A DNA stretch of 12,601 nucleotides, taken from Paracoccaceae bacterium. Its GTDB lineage: Bacteria; Pseudomonadota; Alphaproteobacteria; Rhodobacterales; Rhodobacteraceae. Shown here piece by piece: positions 1 to 9,680 of this stretch (its first letter is position 1; every line of letters begins with the position of its first letter). Location of the stretch: contig QKHF01000159.1 in NCBI GenBank assembly GCA_003250135.1, forward strand, positions 1 to 12,601, read 5' to 3'. The notes under the pieces are model-generated. The model searched no databases, was not told the DNA's origin, and saw nothing but the letters and a program-made list of their open reading frames with translations. Position numbers and translations under genes: made by a program.

Positions 1-1959
<1,959 letters not shown>

Positions 1960-1966
1960 TTGGCAT

Positions 1967-1973
1967 CTCCTTT
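1967..1973 (-). promoter_or_regulatory. Ribosome binding site of acnA
   Basis: On the minus strand this reads AAAGGAG, followed by a 7-base spacer and the GTG start codon at 1959-1957. It decides in favour of GTG over the out-of-frame ATG inside the spacer. Confidence 0.75.
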
Positions 1974-2214
1974 ACCTGTCCGCGCATGGACGGCGAATGT
2001 TCTTGTGTTCGTCGTATTTTACTTTTTGGGAGGCTGAACCTACGGACCATTTACGCCAATGAGACGTAGGATTGAAGTCCGTGCTTCAGCTCCGATTTTT
2101 GCGCTGTTAGCGACCTCGACGCTTGATGCTCGATGCCCTCCCGCATCATGCGTCGACCCTATCCCAGGATGGGAAAATTCGCGATGACCTTTCTTCCTCC
2201 CCAGGTGGTTGTCC

Positions 2215-2234
2215 GCGCCGTTTTTGTGCGGCGC
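2215..2234. repeat. Perfect 6-bp GC-rich inverted repeat
   Basis: GCGCCG and CGGCGC flank an 8-base loop, TTTTTGTG. The T run is in the loop and does not follow the stem, so this does not look like a normal intrinsic terminator on either strand. Confidence 0.3.
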
Positions 2235-2313
2235 ATTATCGTTTCTTCGGCGTAGATACGAACATTGGCTGTCATGAAGCTTACACCGGCCTCGCCGCGC
2301 GCAAAACGCCTCA

Positions 2314-2333
2314 TATCGTTCGAAATAACGATA
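2314..2333. repeat. Perfect 7-bp inverted repeat, operator-like
   Basis: TATCGTT and AACGATA are separated by six bases (CGAAAT). The left arm runs into a TTCGAA palindrome, and another TATCGTT occurs at 2237-2243. The half-site spacing could suit a dimeric repressor, or the repeat could form a small RNA hairpin. No regulator gene is adjacent, so the function is unknown. Confidence 0.35.
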
Positions 2334-2549
2334 CATGGCCGCTCTGCGCAATCCCGACCCGACCTCGCACGCATCCATCACCCTTCGGTAATTTTATTAG
2401 CCAATCTGAAGCCGAAATGCAATATGCGGATTGTGCGGCGCAGCATGCGGCTCGACGCCGCGTCGGAGGCGACCCTTACGATCCGGACCGCAAGCACCTA
2501 GTATCGCCCCTGAGCGGTCGAATCCCAGCCGCTGCGAAAGAGGCCTCGA

Positions 2550-2726
2550 ATGGACCCAATGCGACTATTCTTCGTTCTCGCGCTGATCGGGTTTGTCCTC
2601 TCGGGCCGCAAGTTTCTGGACGCGTGGCGGGATAAGAGCGATCGCGGCCGCCCGCGCCGTTTCCTGTTCGGCGGGTTGTGCCTGGCCTGCTTCATCGCGA
2701 TGGGGTTCTTCGAGCTTCCCGGCTGA
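2550..2726 (+). CDS. Small hypothetical membrane protein, 58 residues
   Basis: I do not recognise the family. The frame starts at ATG 2550, preceded by AGAGG (2539-2543) at a 6-base spacing, and ends with TGA at 2724-2726. The product has two hydrophobic stretches: residues about 4-18 (MRLFFVLALIGFVLS) and about 38-54 (RFLFGGLCLACFIAMGF). They flank a highly charged loop (K21 to R37, with D, K and R residues), which predicts a two-helix hairpin in the inner membrane. C44 and C47 lie in the second helix with C-x2-C spacing. Third codon positions are mostly G or C, as in the neighbouring genes, which supports real coding. A strong hairpin terminator begins 12 bases after the stop. The gene converges on nqrM, so it is not part of the nqr transcript. 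It was found by reading the sequence and has no homology support here. Confidence 0.6.
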   Translation: MDPMRLFFVLALIGFVLSGRKFLDAWRDKSDRGRPRRFLFGGLCLACFIAMGFFELPG

Positions 2727-2737
2727 CGCGCAACGAA

Positions 2738-2762
2738 AAAGGCCCGCGCGCGGCGGGCCTTT
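2738..2762. terminator. Bidirectional intrinsic terminator between the small membrane protein gene and nqrM
   Basis: A perfect 10-bp stem, AAAGGCCCGC and GCGGGCCTTT, encloses a five-base loop (2748-2752). Read on the minus strand, the stem is followed by an unbroken T5 tract, the classic form for ending the nqr operon 21 bases after the nqrM stop. On the plus strand the tail is only TTT within the stem end, so termination of the 2550-2726 gene is plausible but weaker. Confidence 0.85.
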
Positions 2763-2782
2763 CGAACTCGGTCTTTGCGGGA

Positions 2783-2992
2783 TCAGGTCCGCAGTTTCGG
2801 CGGCCCGTCGCAGCTTTCAACATCCGGATCGTCGAAGCTCTTTCCGCAGACGCCGCACTTGTCGACGCCCTTGATCGCGCCCAATCCGCCGCAGCTGCCG
2901 GTGATCCGCTTGCCCTGCGCCATAACCCCGACCGCCATGCCGACAATCACCAGCAAGAAGATGACAAAGGCGATGGCGGCGGTTTCGATCAT
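2783..2992 (-). CDS. nqrM: Na+-NQR maturation protein NqrM
   Basis: NqrM (formerly DUF539) is a small membrane-anchored factor required for assembly of active Na+-NQR. It is thought to deliver iron to the Cys4 centre formed by NqrD and NqrE. This product has 69 residues. It carries one N-terminal membrane helix (about residues 5-25) and four cysteines, C34, C46, C49 and C61, in the family pattern G-S-C-G-G ... C-G-V-C-G ... S-C-D. C34 appears to match the essential first cysteine known in Vibrio NqrM. The ATG at 2992 has GGAG seven bases upstream. It lies 30 bases after nqrF on the same strand and is the last gene before the terminator. In many NQR operons apbE lies between nqrF and nqrM; here it does not. 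Confidence 0.95.
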   Translation of the reverse strand: MIETAAIAFVIFLLVIVGMAVGVMAQGKRITGSCGGLGAIKGVDKCGVCGKSFDDPDVESCDGPPKLRT

Positions 2993-3022
2993 GGCTCGGC
3001 TCCGATCTGGAGACCTCGGCGG

Positions 3023-4249
3023 TTATCCGCCGAAGTCGTCCAGCATGATATCTTCACGCTCCACGCCAAGATCAAGGAGCATGTTGATCACAGAGCTGTT
3101 CATGATCGGCGGGCCGCACATGTAGTACTCGCACTCTTCGGGCGCCGGGTGGTTCTTCAGGTACTCGTTGTAGAGCACGTTGTGGATGAAGCCGGTGTAG
3201 CCGTCCCAGTTGTCATCCGGCAGCGGATCCGACAGCGCCACATGCCAGGTGAAGTTCGGGTTCTCCGCGGCCAGCATGTCGAAATCCTCGACGAAGAACA
3301 TCTCGCGCTTGGATCGCGCGCCATACCAGAAGGTGATCTTGCGCTTGGAGCTGAGCCGTTTCAGCTGGTCGAAGATGTGCGAGCGCATCGGCGCCATGCC
3401 GGCGCCGCCGCCCACGAACACCATCTCCTTGTCGGTGTCGCGGGCGAAGAACTCGCCGAACGGACCGGAGATCGTGACCTCGTCGCCCGGCTTCAGATTG
3501 AAGATGAAGGTCGACATCTTGCCCGGCGGGATCTTGCTGGGATCCGCATGCGGCGGCGGCGTCGCGATGCGGACGTTCAGCATGATGAGGCCGCGCTCCT
3601 CCGGATAGTTCGCCATGGAGTAGGCGCGCACCACATGCTCGTTGTTGACCGCATGGATGTCCCAAAGGTTGAACTTGTCCCAGTCCTCGCGGAACTTCGG
3701 CGCGACGTCGAACTCCTTGAAGCCGATCTGATAGGGCGGGCACTCGATCTGGATGTAGCCGCCGGCGCGGAAGTTGACGTTCTCGCCTTCGGGCAACTCC
3801 AGAACCAGACACTTGATGAAGGTGGCGACGTTGTCGTTCGAGCGCACCTTGCAGCGCCACTTCTTGACGCCGAACACCTCGTCCGGGATCTGGATCTTCA
3901 TGTCCTGCTTGACCGCGACCTGACAGGACAGGCGGTCGCCCTCGCGCGCTTCGCGCTTGGTGATGTGCGACAGCTCGGTCGGCAGGATCGATCCGCCGCC
4001 CTCGTGAATCTTCACCCGGCATTGGGCGCAGGTGCCGCCGCCGCCACAGGCAGAGGGCACGAACAGGTTCGCGTTCGCCAGAGTGCCCAGCAGCTTGCCG
4101 CCGGCCGGCACCGATATCGTGCGTTCGCCATTGATCTCGATATTGACCGCGCCCGAGGACACGAGCGCCGACCGCGCCGCCAGGATGATCCCCACCAGCG
4201 CGAGGATGATGGCGGTGAAGAGCGTGACGCCGAGGATAAAGTCTTCCAT
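3023..4249 (-). CDS. nqrF: Na+-NQR subunit F, NADH:quinone reductase (Na+-translocating)
   Basis: NqrF is the NADH-oxidising entry subunit. It takes a hydride onto FAD and passes electrons to a plant-type [2Fe-2S] cluster, facing the cytoplasm. The 408-residue product is full length. It has an N-terminal membrane helix (about 4-24) and a ferredoxin domain (about 35-125) with ligands C68, C74, C77 and C109 in C-x5-C-x2-C plus a distal Cys. The FAD-binding R-A-Y-S motif is at 208-211. The NADH domain has G-G-G-A-G-M-A-P (280-287), C378 in Y-Y-M-C-G-P-P and the C-terminal F-G-G. All residues known to matter in Vibrio NqrF have counterparts. The ATG at 4249 follows GGAGG by 10 bases, and the gene lies 16 bases after nqrE. 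Confidence 0.98.
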   Translation of the reverse strand: MEDFILGVTLFTAIILALVGIILAARSALVSSGAVNIEINGERTISVPAGGKLLGTLANANLFVPSACGGGGTCAQCRVKIHEGGGSILPTELSHITKREAREGDRLSCQVAVKQDMKIQIPDEVFGVKKWRCKVRSNDNVATFIKCLVLELPEGENVNFRAGGYIQIECPPYQIGFKEFDVAPKFREDWDKFNLWDIHAVNNEHVVRAYSMANYPEERGLIMLNVRIATPPPHADPSKIPPGKMSTFIFNLKPGDEVTISGPFGEFFARDTDKEMVFVGGGAGMAPMRSHIFDQLKRLSSKRKITFWYGARSKREMFFVEDFDMLAAENPNFTWHVALSDPLPDDNWDGYTGFIHNVLYNEYLKNHPAPEECEYYMCGPPIMNSSVINMLLDLGVEREDIMLDDFGG

Positions 4250-4265
4250 TTGTCTAAATCCTCCC

Positions 4266-4873
<608 letters not shown>

Positions 4874-4874
<1 letters not shown>

Positions 4875-5533
4875 CACGCGTGCTCGCTCACTTGGACGTG
4901 CAGGATTTGGTGGTCTACCTTCTCACGCTGCTTGGGCTTCCAACTGCGCATCGCCCAGATGATGCAACCGATGATGAAGAAGGCGCTCGGCGGCAGGAGC
5001 AGAAGGCCGTTCGGCACATACCAGCCGCCATTGTTGACCGTGGGCAGGATGACGACGCCCAGCAACTTTCCGGCGCCAAACAGCTCGCGCACGATGGCGA
5101 CGCTGACCAGAAGCGCACTGTAGCCCAAGCCGTTGCCGATGCCGTCCAGGAAACTGGGGATCGGCGGATTGGCCATGGCGTAGGCCTCGGCCCGGCCCAT
5201 CACGATGCAGTTGGTGATGATCAGGCCGACGAAGACCGACAGCGTCTTCGAGACGTCGGGCGCGAAGGCCTTCAGGATCTGGTCCACCACGATCACCAGC
5301 GAGGCGATGATCACCATCTGGATGATGATGCGGATCGAGCCGGGAATGTGATGCCTGATCAGGCTGATGAACAGGTTCGAGAAGGCCGTCACGCTGGTCA
5401 GCGCCAGGCACATGATGAGTGAAACCTGCAGCGACGAGGTGACCGCCAGCGCGGAGCAGATGCCCAGCGTCTGCAGGATGACCGGGTTGTTTTCGAGAAC
5501 CGGGTCGAGGACGAGTTTCTTCTTATCAGCCAT
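4874..5533 (-). CDS. nqrD: Na+-NQR subunit D, integral membrane protein
   Basis: NqrD is the membrane partner of NqrE in the NQR sodium pump. It is homologous to NqrE and to the RnfA/RnfE subunits of RNF. The product has 219 residues and is mostly hydrophobic helices. C26 (L-G-I-C-S) and C109 (T-N-C-I-V-M-G-R) match the V. cholerae cluster ligands C29 and C112. D130 matches the sodium-related D133, all at the same offset of three. The start at ATG 5533 gives MADKKKLVLDP, the usual NqrD beginning, with GGAG ten bases upstream. A frame start 21 bases further upstream would add seven residues inside nqrC and is less likely. The gene overlaps nqrC by eight bases and nqrE by one, so translation is probably coupled. 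Confidence 0.97.
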
Positions 5534-6311
5534 TGGCGGCCAACTCCTCAGCAAGGTTCTTCAGGAAGGGGCCGAAACCGTCCTGGCCGGCCCAGTAGCG
5601 AACCAGATTGTTCACGCCCGCGGAGGTCAGGGTCGCGCCCGCAAGCCCGTCCACCTTGTAGTCGCCGGACGCGCCCGTCTTGACGACCTCGATCTTCAGA
5701 GCGTCACCGTCATAGAGCTTCTTGCCCGGCCACTGCGCGCGCCAAGACGGATTGTCGACCTCGCCGCCCAGACCGGGGGTCTCGGCGTGCTGATAGAACT
5801 GCAGGCCGACAATCTCGTTGCCATCGGGCTTGAGCGCGATGAAGCCATAGAGCGTGGACCAGAGACCGTAGCCGTGGACCGGGATGATCACCGTCTCATA
5901 GCCGGCGTCGCCCTTGACCAGATAGACCGTGGCGTAATGGGCCTTGCGCTTGATCTGCGCCGGGTCCTTGTCCTTGGTCAGCGCGTCGCTCATCGCCGGA
6001 TCGCGGGTCGCGACGACCTCGTCATAAGTCGCCGGATCGACTGCGTCGGAAAACTGACCGGTCCTGAGATCGACGATCCGCGGTTCAATGCGCTCGTTAT
6101 AGATCGAGCCGACCGTGGACGGACTTTGATAGAGCCCCGCCACCTGAAGGATGTTGGTCTGCTTCGAAAGGCGGGCGTTCGCCTCCTGCTGCGGGCGCAG
6201 GCCGATCGCCGCCGCCGACACCAGCACCGAACCGACCAGGCAGAGCACGACCGCCATGAAGACGATCTTGAACGGATGGTCGTTCGAGAAGATCGATTTC
6301 TCCTCAGCCAT
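5526..6311 (-). CDS. nqrC: Na+-NQR subunit C, FMN-carrying subunit
   Basis: NqrC carries a covalently bound FMN on its periplasmic domain and passes electrons through the pump. The product has 261 residues: an N-terminal membrane anchor (about 15-38) followed by a soluble FMN-binding domain. The flavinylation region reads D221-G-L-A-G-A-T227-L-T-S, and the Thr that ApbE modifies should be T227. The residue before GAT is Ala (codon GCG, 5640-5642), whereas the usual motif is (S/T)GAT. Conserved P-G-L-G-G-E and L-K-P-D-G-N features are present. The ATG at 6311 overlaps the nqrB stop by eight bases (ATGGCTGA). The identical octamer forms the nqrC/nqrD junction. The gene is otherwise normal in length and intact. 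Confidence 0.97.
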   Translation of the reverse strand: MAEEKSIFSNDHPFKIVFMAVVLCLVGSVLVSAAAIGLRPQQEANARLSKQTNILQVAGLYQSPSTVGSIYNERIEPRIVDLRTGQFSDAVDPATYDEVVATRDPAMSDALTKDKDPAQIKRKAHYATVYLVKGDAGYETVIIPVHGYGLWSTLYGFIALKPDGNEIVGLQFYQHAETPGLGGEVDNPSWRAQWPGKKLYDGDALKIEVVKTGASGDYKVDGLAGATLTSAGVNNLVRYWAGQDGFGPFLKNLAEELAANG

Positions 6312-7512
6312 GGCGGCGGGCCCTCCGCTTGATGTTGGCGTTGACGACGAAGTAGTCGATCAGCGGCGCGAAGACGTTGCCGAACAGGATGGCGAGCATC
6401 ATGCCCTCGGGGAAGGCCGGGTTCACCACCCGGATCAGCACGCACATGACGCCGATCAGCGCCCCGTACCACCAGCGGCCGAGATTGGTCATCGAGGCCG
6501 ACACTGGCTCGGTCACCATGAAGATCAGGCCGAACATGTAGCCGCCGACGACGAGGTGCCAGTGGAACGGCATCGCGAACATCGCGTTGGTGTCGCTGCC
6601 GATGATGTTGAACAGCAGGCTCATGACCAGCGTGCCTATCAGACAGCCTGCGATCAGCCGGTAATTGGCGATCCTCGTGTAGACGAGGAACACGCCGCCC
6701 AGAAGGATCGCAAGCGACGAGGTCTCGCCGATGCAGCCGTCCATGAAGCCGACGAACGCGGTCCACCAGCTGAGGCCCATGCCCGGCAGCGCCTCGTAGC
6801 CCTGGCTGGCGCCGATGCTGAGCGCGGTGGCGCCGGAATGGCCGTCGACCGGCACCCAGACGCTGTCGCCCGACATCTGCGCCGGATAGGCGAAGTAGAG
6901 GAAGGCGCGGGCGACCAGAGCCGGGTTGAGCAGGTTCTTGCCGGTTCCGCCGAAGACCTCCTTGCCGATCGCCACGCCGAAGATGATGCCGATGGCGACC
7001 TGCCACAGCGGAATGCTTGGCGGCAGGATCAGCGTGTAAAGCATTGAGGTGACGAAGAAACCCTCGTTCACCTCATGCCCGCGGACGACTGCGAAGACGA
7101 CCTCCACGATACCGCCCACCACCAGCGTGGTGATGTAGATCGGGAAGAAGTAGAGGAACCCGTGGACGAAGCAGGCGAACCAGTTGTTCGGGTTGAAGCC
7201 GATGCCGAAGGCGCTCAGCAGCCCCGCGCGCCAGCCGTCCGGATCGGCGATCCCCAGCTCGGCCAGCGCGGTGTTGGCCTGCAAGCCGGTATTGTAGAGC
7301 CCGATGATGATGGCCGGGATGGTGGCGATGACCACGTAGGTCATCGTCCGCTTCAGATCGAGGCTCGCCCGCGCATGCGGCGCGTATTTCGTCACGGTCT
7401 TCGGCGTGAAGAAGATCGTGTCGAACATTTCATAGACGGCGTAGTACTTTTCGTACTTCCCGCCCTTGGTGAAATTCGGCTCGATCGAGTCGAAGAAACT
7501 ACGCAAGCCCAT
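6304..7512 (-). CDS. nqrB: Na+-NQR subunit B, membrane subunit with covalent FMN
   Basis: NqrB is the main membrane subunit. It carries covalent FMN and riboflavin, takes part in sodium translocation and contributes to ubiquinone/HQNO binding. The product has 402 residues and about ten hydrophobic helices. The canonical flavinylation motif D223-G-H-S-G-A-T229 is present; T229 corresponds to T236 of V. cholerae NqrB. The G133-G134 pair in V-V-G-G-I-V-E-V matches the inhibitor-related G140/G141 at the same offset of seven. The E-V-N-E-G-F-F-V-T-S and F-G-G-T-G-K-N-L-L-N-P-A-L segments are typical. D386 in P-L-I-D-Y near the C-terminus is probably the counterpart of the sodium-related D397. The start at 7512 lies two bases after the nqrA stop. 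Confidence 0.98.
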   Translation of the reverse strand: MGLRSFFDSIEPNFTKGGKYEKYYAVYEMFDTIFFTPKTVTKYAPHARASLDLKRTMTYVVIATIPAIIIGLYNTGLQANTALAELGIADPDGWRAGLLSAFGIGFNPNNWFACFVHGFLYFFPIYITTLVVGGIVEVVFAVVRGHEVNEGFFVTSMLYTLILPPSIPLWQVAIGIIFGVAIGKEVFGGTGKNLLNPALVARAFLYFAYPAQMSGDSVWVPVDGHSGATALSIGASQGYEALPGMGLSWWTAFVGFMDGCIGETSSLAILLGGVFLVYTRIANYRLIAGCLIGTLVMSLLFNIIGSDTNAMFAMPFHWHLVVGGYMFGLIFMVTEPVSASMTNLGRWWYGALIGVMCVLIRVVNPAFPEGMMLAILFGNVFAPLIDYFVVNANIKRRARRHG

Positions 7513-7514
7513 GG

Positions 7515-8927
7515 TCAGCCTTCCGCTTCGATCTTGTCGAGATTGGCGCGAAGGGCCAACCCATATTCATATTTGCTCATGCAGACGTAGGAGCAGAGCG
7601 CGAGGTCCTCTTCATCAAGCTCCAGCGCGCCCAGTTGCTGCGCCGTCTCGGTATCCAGCACCAGGATCGCGCGCAGCAGCTGCGTCGCGAGGATGTCCAT
7701 CGGCATCACGTCCTCGAAAAGCCCGATCGGGATCATCGCGCGGGGCGAGCCGTTCAGGTTCGTGTGGAACTTGATCTTGTCGAGGCCGAGCAGGCTGGAG
7801 AGATGCACCCGCGCGGTGGAGAACTTCTCCATCGACGGGATGATCCAGCCGAAGAAGTCCTGGTGATCGCCCTCCGGCAGCAGCGTGACCTGGGTGTCGA
7901 AGGCGCTGAGATAGGCGAAGGCGTCGACCGCATGGCTGCCGGTCAGCACATCGCCCGAGATCACCCGGACATTGCCGTCATGGCTGATCTCGCCCTCCGT
8001 CAGTTCAGCGATAGAGGCGCCGCGCCGGGCGCGCACGAGGCGCGGATCGCCCGCCGCCGGGCCGCTGATCGCCACCACCCGCGAGGTCGGCAGCACGCCG
8101 GTGCGGAACAGCTCTCCCACCGCGATCACATCCTGATAGCCGATGTGCCAAACAGCGTGGTCCGCCGCGACCGGGTCCAGGAAGTGGATGTGGGTGCCCA
8201 CCAGTCCGGCGGGGTGCGGACCCTCGAAACCGGTGTAGCGGATGCCCGGCTCGGACGGCTGAGGCAGGGTCGCGTCGGCGGCGTGACAGACATGGGTCAC
8301 GCCGTCCGTCAATTTGGACAGGATGCGGACGCCGTTGGCGAAATCCTCCGCCGCCTCGCCGATGACCACCGCCGGATCGCCCGCCAGCGGCCGCGTGTCG
8401 ATGGCCGTGACGAACAGCGCGACCGGCGCGCCTTCGGGGTCGGCGACCTTCGAGTAAGGCCGGGTCCTGAGCGCCGTCCAGAGGCCCGAGGCCAGCAGGT
8501 TTTCAACCACCTGCTCGCGGCTCAGCCCGCCGATATCGCCCGCCGCGCATTTGGCGAACTGGACCGGCTCCACGCTGTCGTCGATCTGGATCACGACCGA
8601 CTGCAGCACGCGCCGCGCGCCGCGGTTGACCGCCCGGACCACGCCGCCCGCGGGCGCCGTGTACTTGATGGCTTCGAAGCGCTTGTCCTCGAACAGGGGC
8701 TGACCGAGTTGCACCTGGTCGCCCTCATTCACCAGCATGCGCGGCTTCAGGCCGTTGAAATCCGCGGCCACGACCGCGCAAGAGCTGATCTGGGGACCAG
8801 CCGCGATTTCCTGTCGAGGCGCGCCGATGATGGGAAGATCAAGCCCGCGCTTGATCCTGACGGCGCCGTTCGACGGACCGCTCGCCACCCCTTCTGTCGT
8901 CCCCTCGGGTTGTTCCGTTGTCTGCAT
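7515..8927 (-). CDS. nqrA: Na+-NQR subunit A
   Basis: NqrA is the peripheral cytoplasmic subunit of the sodium pump and is related to RnfC. It lacks its own redox cofactor in known structures and contacts the quinone-side machinery. The core begins at the typical I-K-R-G-L-D-L-P-I-I-G and ends with C-S-Y-V-C-M-S-K-Y-E-Y-G-L-A-L-R, which matches the family C-terminus. From ATG 8927 the protein has 470 residues, about 20-25 more than usual. The surplus is a hydrophilic N-terminal tail (MQTTEQPEGTTEG and onward) before the conserved core. The Shine-Dalgarno sequence at 8927 is weak. A TTG at 8948 would add seven residues, and a GTG at 8888 would remove thirteen; the start is therefore uncertain but the gene is not. 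It is the first structural gene of the nqr operon. Confidence 0.97.
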   Translation of the reverse strand: MQTTEQPEGTTEGVASGPSNGAVRIKRGLDLPIIGAPRQEIAAGPQISSCAVVAADFNGLKPRMLVNEGDQVQLGQPLFEDKRFEAIKYTAPAGGVVRAVNRGARRVLQSVVIQIDDSVEPVQFAKCAAGDIGGLSREQVVENLLASGLWTALRTRPYSKVADPEGAPVALFVTAIDTRPLAGDPAVVIGEAAEDFANGVRILSKLTDGVTHVCHAADATLPQPSEPGIRYTGFEGPHPAGLVGTHIHFLDPVAADHAVWHIGYQDVIAVGELFRTGVLPTSRVVAISGPAAGDPRLVRARRGASIAELTEGEISHDGNVRVISGDVLTGSHAVDAFAYLSAFDTQVTLLPEGDHQDFFGWIIPSMEKFSTARVHLSSLLGLDKIKFHTNLNGSPRAMIPIGLFEDVMPMDILATQLLRAILVLDTETAQQLGALELDEEDLALCSYVCMSKYEYGLALRANLDKIEAEG

Positions 8928-9019
8928 CCGTTCGCGCCCAATCTTCAACGCATTTCATCTTCTCGCGGCGGGTTTCGGCGAGAGATGGCCGCCCCGCCGC
9001 CGCAAGCGCTCGCCCGGGA

Positions 9020-9463
9020 TCAGCCGACGATGGCCTGCTTGATCTTCAGGCTCTCGTACTCGATTTCCTGCATGCGGTGGCGGACGACGTCGCCGATGGA
9101 CACCACGCCGCACAGCTTGCCGTCCTTGAGGACCGGCATGTGCCTGAAGCGCCGCGCGTTCATCGTCTTCATCACCTCTTCCACTTTCATGTCCAGCGTG
9201 CAGGTGACGGGATCCGGAGTCATGATGGCCTCGACCGGGCCGTTGAGAACCTCCACCCCCACCGTGTCGAGCTTGTGCACGATGTCGCGTTCCGAGACGA
9301 TGCCGACCGGTTCGTTCTCAGGGTTGACGACGACCAACGCGCCCACGCGCAGCCGTGCGAGGTCCCCGACAACATCCTTGACCGTCTGGCCCGGCGCCGA
9401 CGTGTACACGTCGTCGCCCTTGTGCCCGATGATCGACTCGACCGTCAGTCCGGGCGCATTCAT
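9020..9463 (-). CDS. Small two-CBS-domain protein
   Basis: The product is a stand-alone pair of CBS domains, a module that usually binds adenosine nucleotides (AMP, ATP, NADH or related) and regulates a partner. From ATG 9463 it has 147 residues, the usual size for this alphaproteobacterial family. CBS1 (about 7-67) ends with G-I-V-S-E-R-D-I and CBS2 (about 77-131) ends with G-V-V-S-I-G-D-V, the phosphate-contact motifs with Ser and Asp. I prefer 9463 because GGAG (9471-9474) lies seven bases upstream and the preceding codons lose the strong G/C third-position bias. An in-frame ATG at 9550, with GGGAG eight bases upstream, would give 176 residues and is the main alternative. It lies 92 bases upstream of nqrA on the same strand, so co-transcription with nqr is plausible. 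The ligand and target are unknown. Confidence 0.9.
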   Translation of the reverse strand: MNAPGLTVESIIGHKGDDVYTSAPGQTVKDVVGDLARLRVGALVVVNPENEPVGIVSERDIVHKLDTVGVEVLNGPVEAIMTPDPVTCTLDMKVEEVMKTMNARRFRHMPVLKDGKLCGVVSIGDVVRHRMQEIEYESLKIKQAIVG

Positions 9464-9623
9464 GCCGAGGCTCCACTCCTCGGTCTGTGAATGTGTGTGT
9501 TTCTTCGTCTCGTCTTGCTCCATTGGACCTTGGTAGGAAAATGGCGCCATAGATCGATCTCCCACTGAAACTCCCGCTGTCACGCGAGACTATTGGCCTA
9601 CCACAGTAAAGCCGTGGCGAAAC

Positions 9624-9643
9624 ATGCGCAGAACGTCGCGCTC
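9624..9643. repeat. Direct repeat copy 1 in the CBS/apbE intergenic region
   Basis: This copy reads ATGCGCAGAACGTCGCGCTC and matches copy 2 (9681-9700) at 18 of 20 positions, with starts 57 bases apart. A degenerate third copy, AGCGCACCAACGCGCGA, lies between them at 9654-9670. Such spacing in a divergent promoter region suggests regulator binding sites or a small tandem duplication. Confidence 0.6.
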
Positions 9644-9680
9644 GTCAGAGAAGAGCGCACCAACGCGCGACAAAGGTGCA

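Larger units (their letters stand above)
1960..2549. other. 590-base region without a convincing gene; acnA leader plus inverted repeats
   Basis: No open frame here has both a family resemblance and the strong G/C third-position bias of the neighbours. Base composition is more AT-rich than the flanking genes, especially around 1995-2030 and 2390-2400. Several short inverted repeats are present: CCTACG/CGTAGG (2039-2044 and 2065-2070), GCGCCG/CGGCGC around a T-rich loop (2215-2234), TATCGTT/AACGATA (2314-2333) and GCGGC/GCCGC (around 2445-2460). A weak minus-strand promoter-like pair, TTGCAT (2417-2422) and TAATAA (2394-2399), is separated by 17 bases and overlaps a better -10 match, TAAAAT (2391-2396). 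The acnA promoter should lie between about 1985 and 2100, but I see no clean -35/-10 pair there. Open frames at 2123-2635 (+) and 2374-2159 (-) are unsupported. Confidence 0.5.

Noticed and set aside
2071..2100. TGAAG/CTTCA hairpin followed by a T run, resembling a terminator
   Set aside because: The stem is only five base pairs, there are seven bases between the stem and the T5 run, and no plus-strand gene ends upstream of it.
2159..2374. 71-codon minus-strand open frame with a passable AAGGG ribosome site
   Set aside because: The product is unlike any known protein and codon bias is absent. The promoter-like sequence upstream is weak, so it was kept only as part of a finding on this region.
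2123..2635. 170-codon plus-strand open frame upstream of the small membrane protein
   Set aside because: It lacks a ribosome site and the local G/C third-position bias, and it overlaps the better supported 2550-2726 gene in another frame.
7635..9536. 633-codon plus-strand open frame opposite nqrA and the CBS gene
   Set aside because: It is the longest frame in the window but is wholly antisense to NqrA and the CBS protein, with no family features and no ribosome site.
9464..9583. Longer forms of the CBS protein from ATG 9550 or GTG 9583
   Set aside because: The added codons have much more A/T at the third position than the rest of the gene and go beyond the usual family length. The 9550 start cannot be excluded because it has GGGAG upstream.
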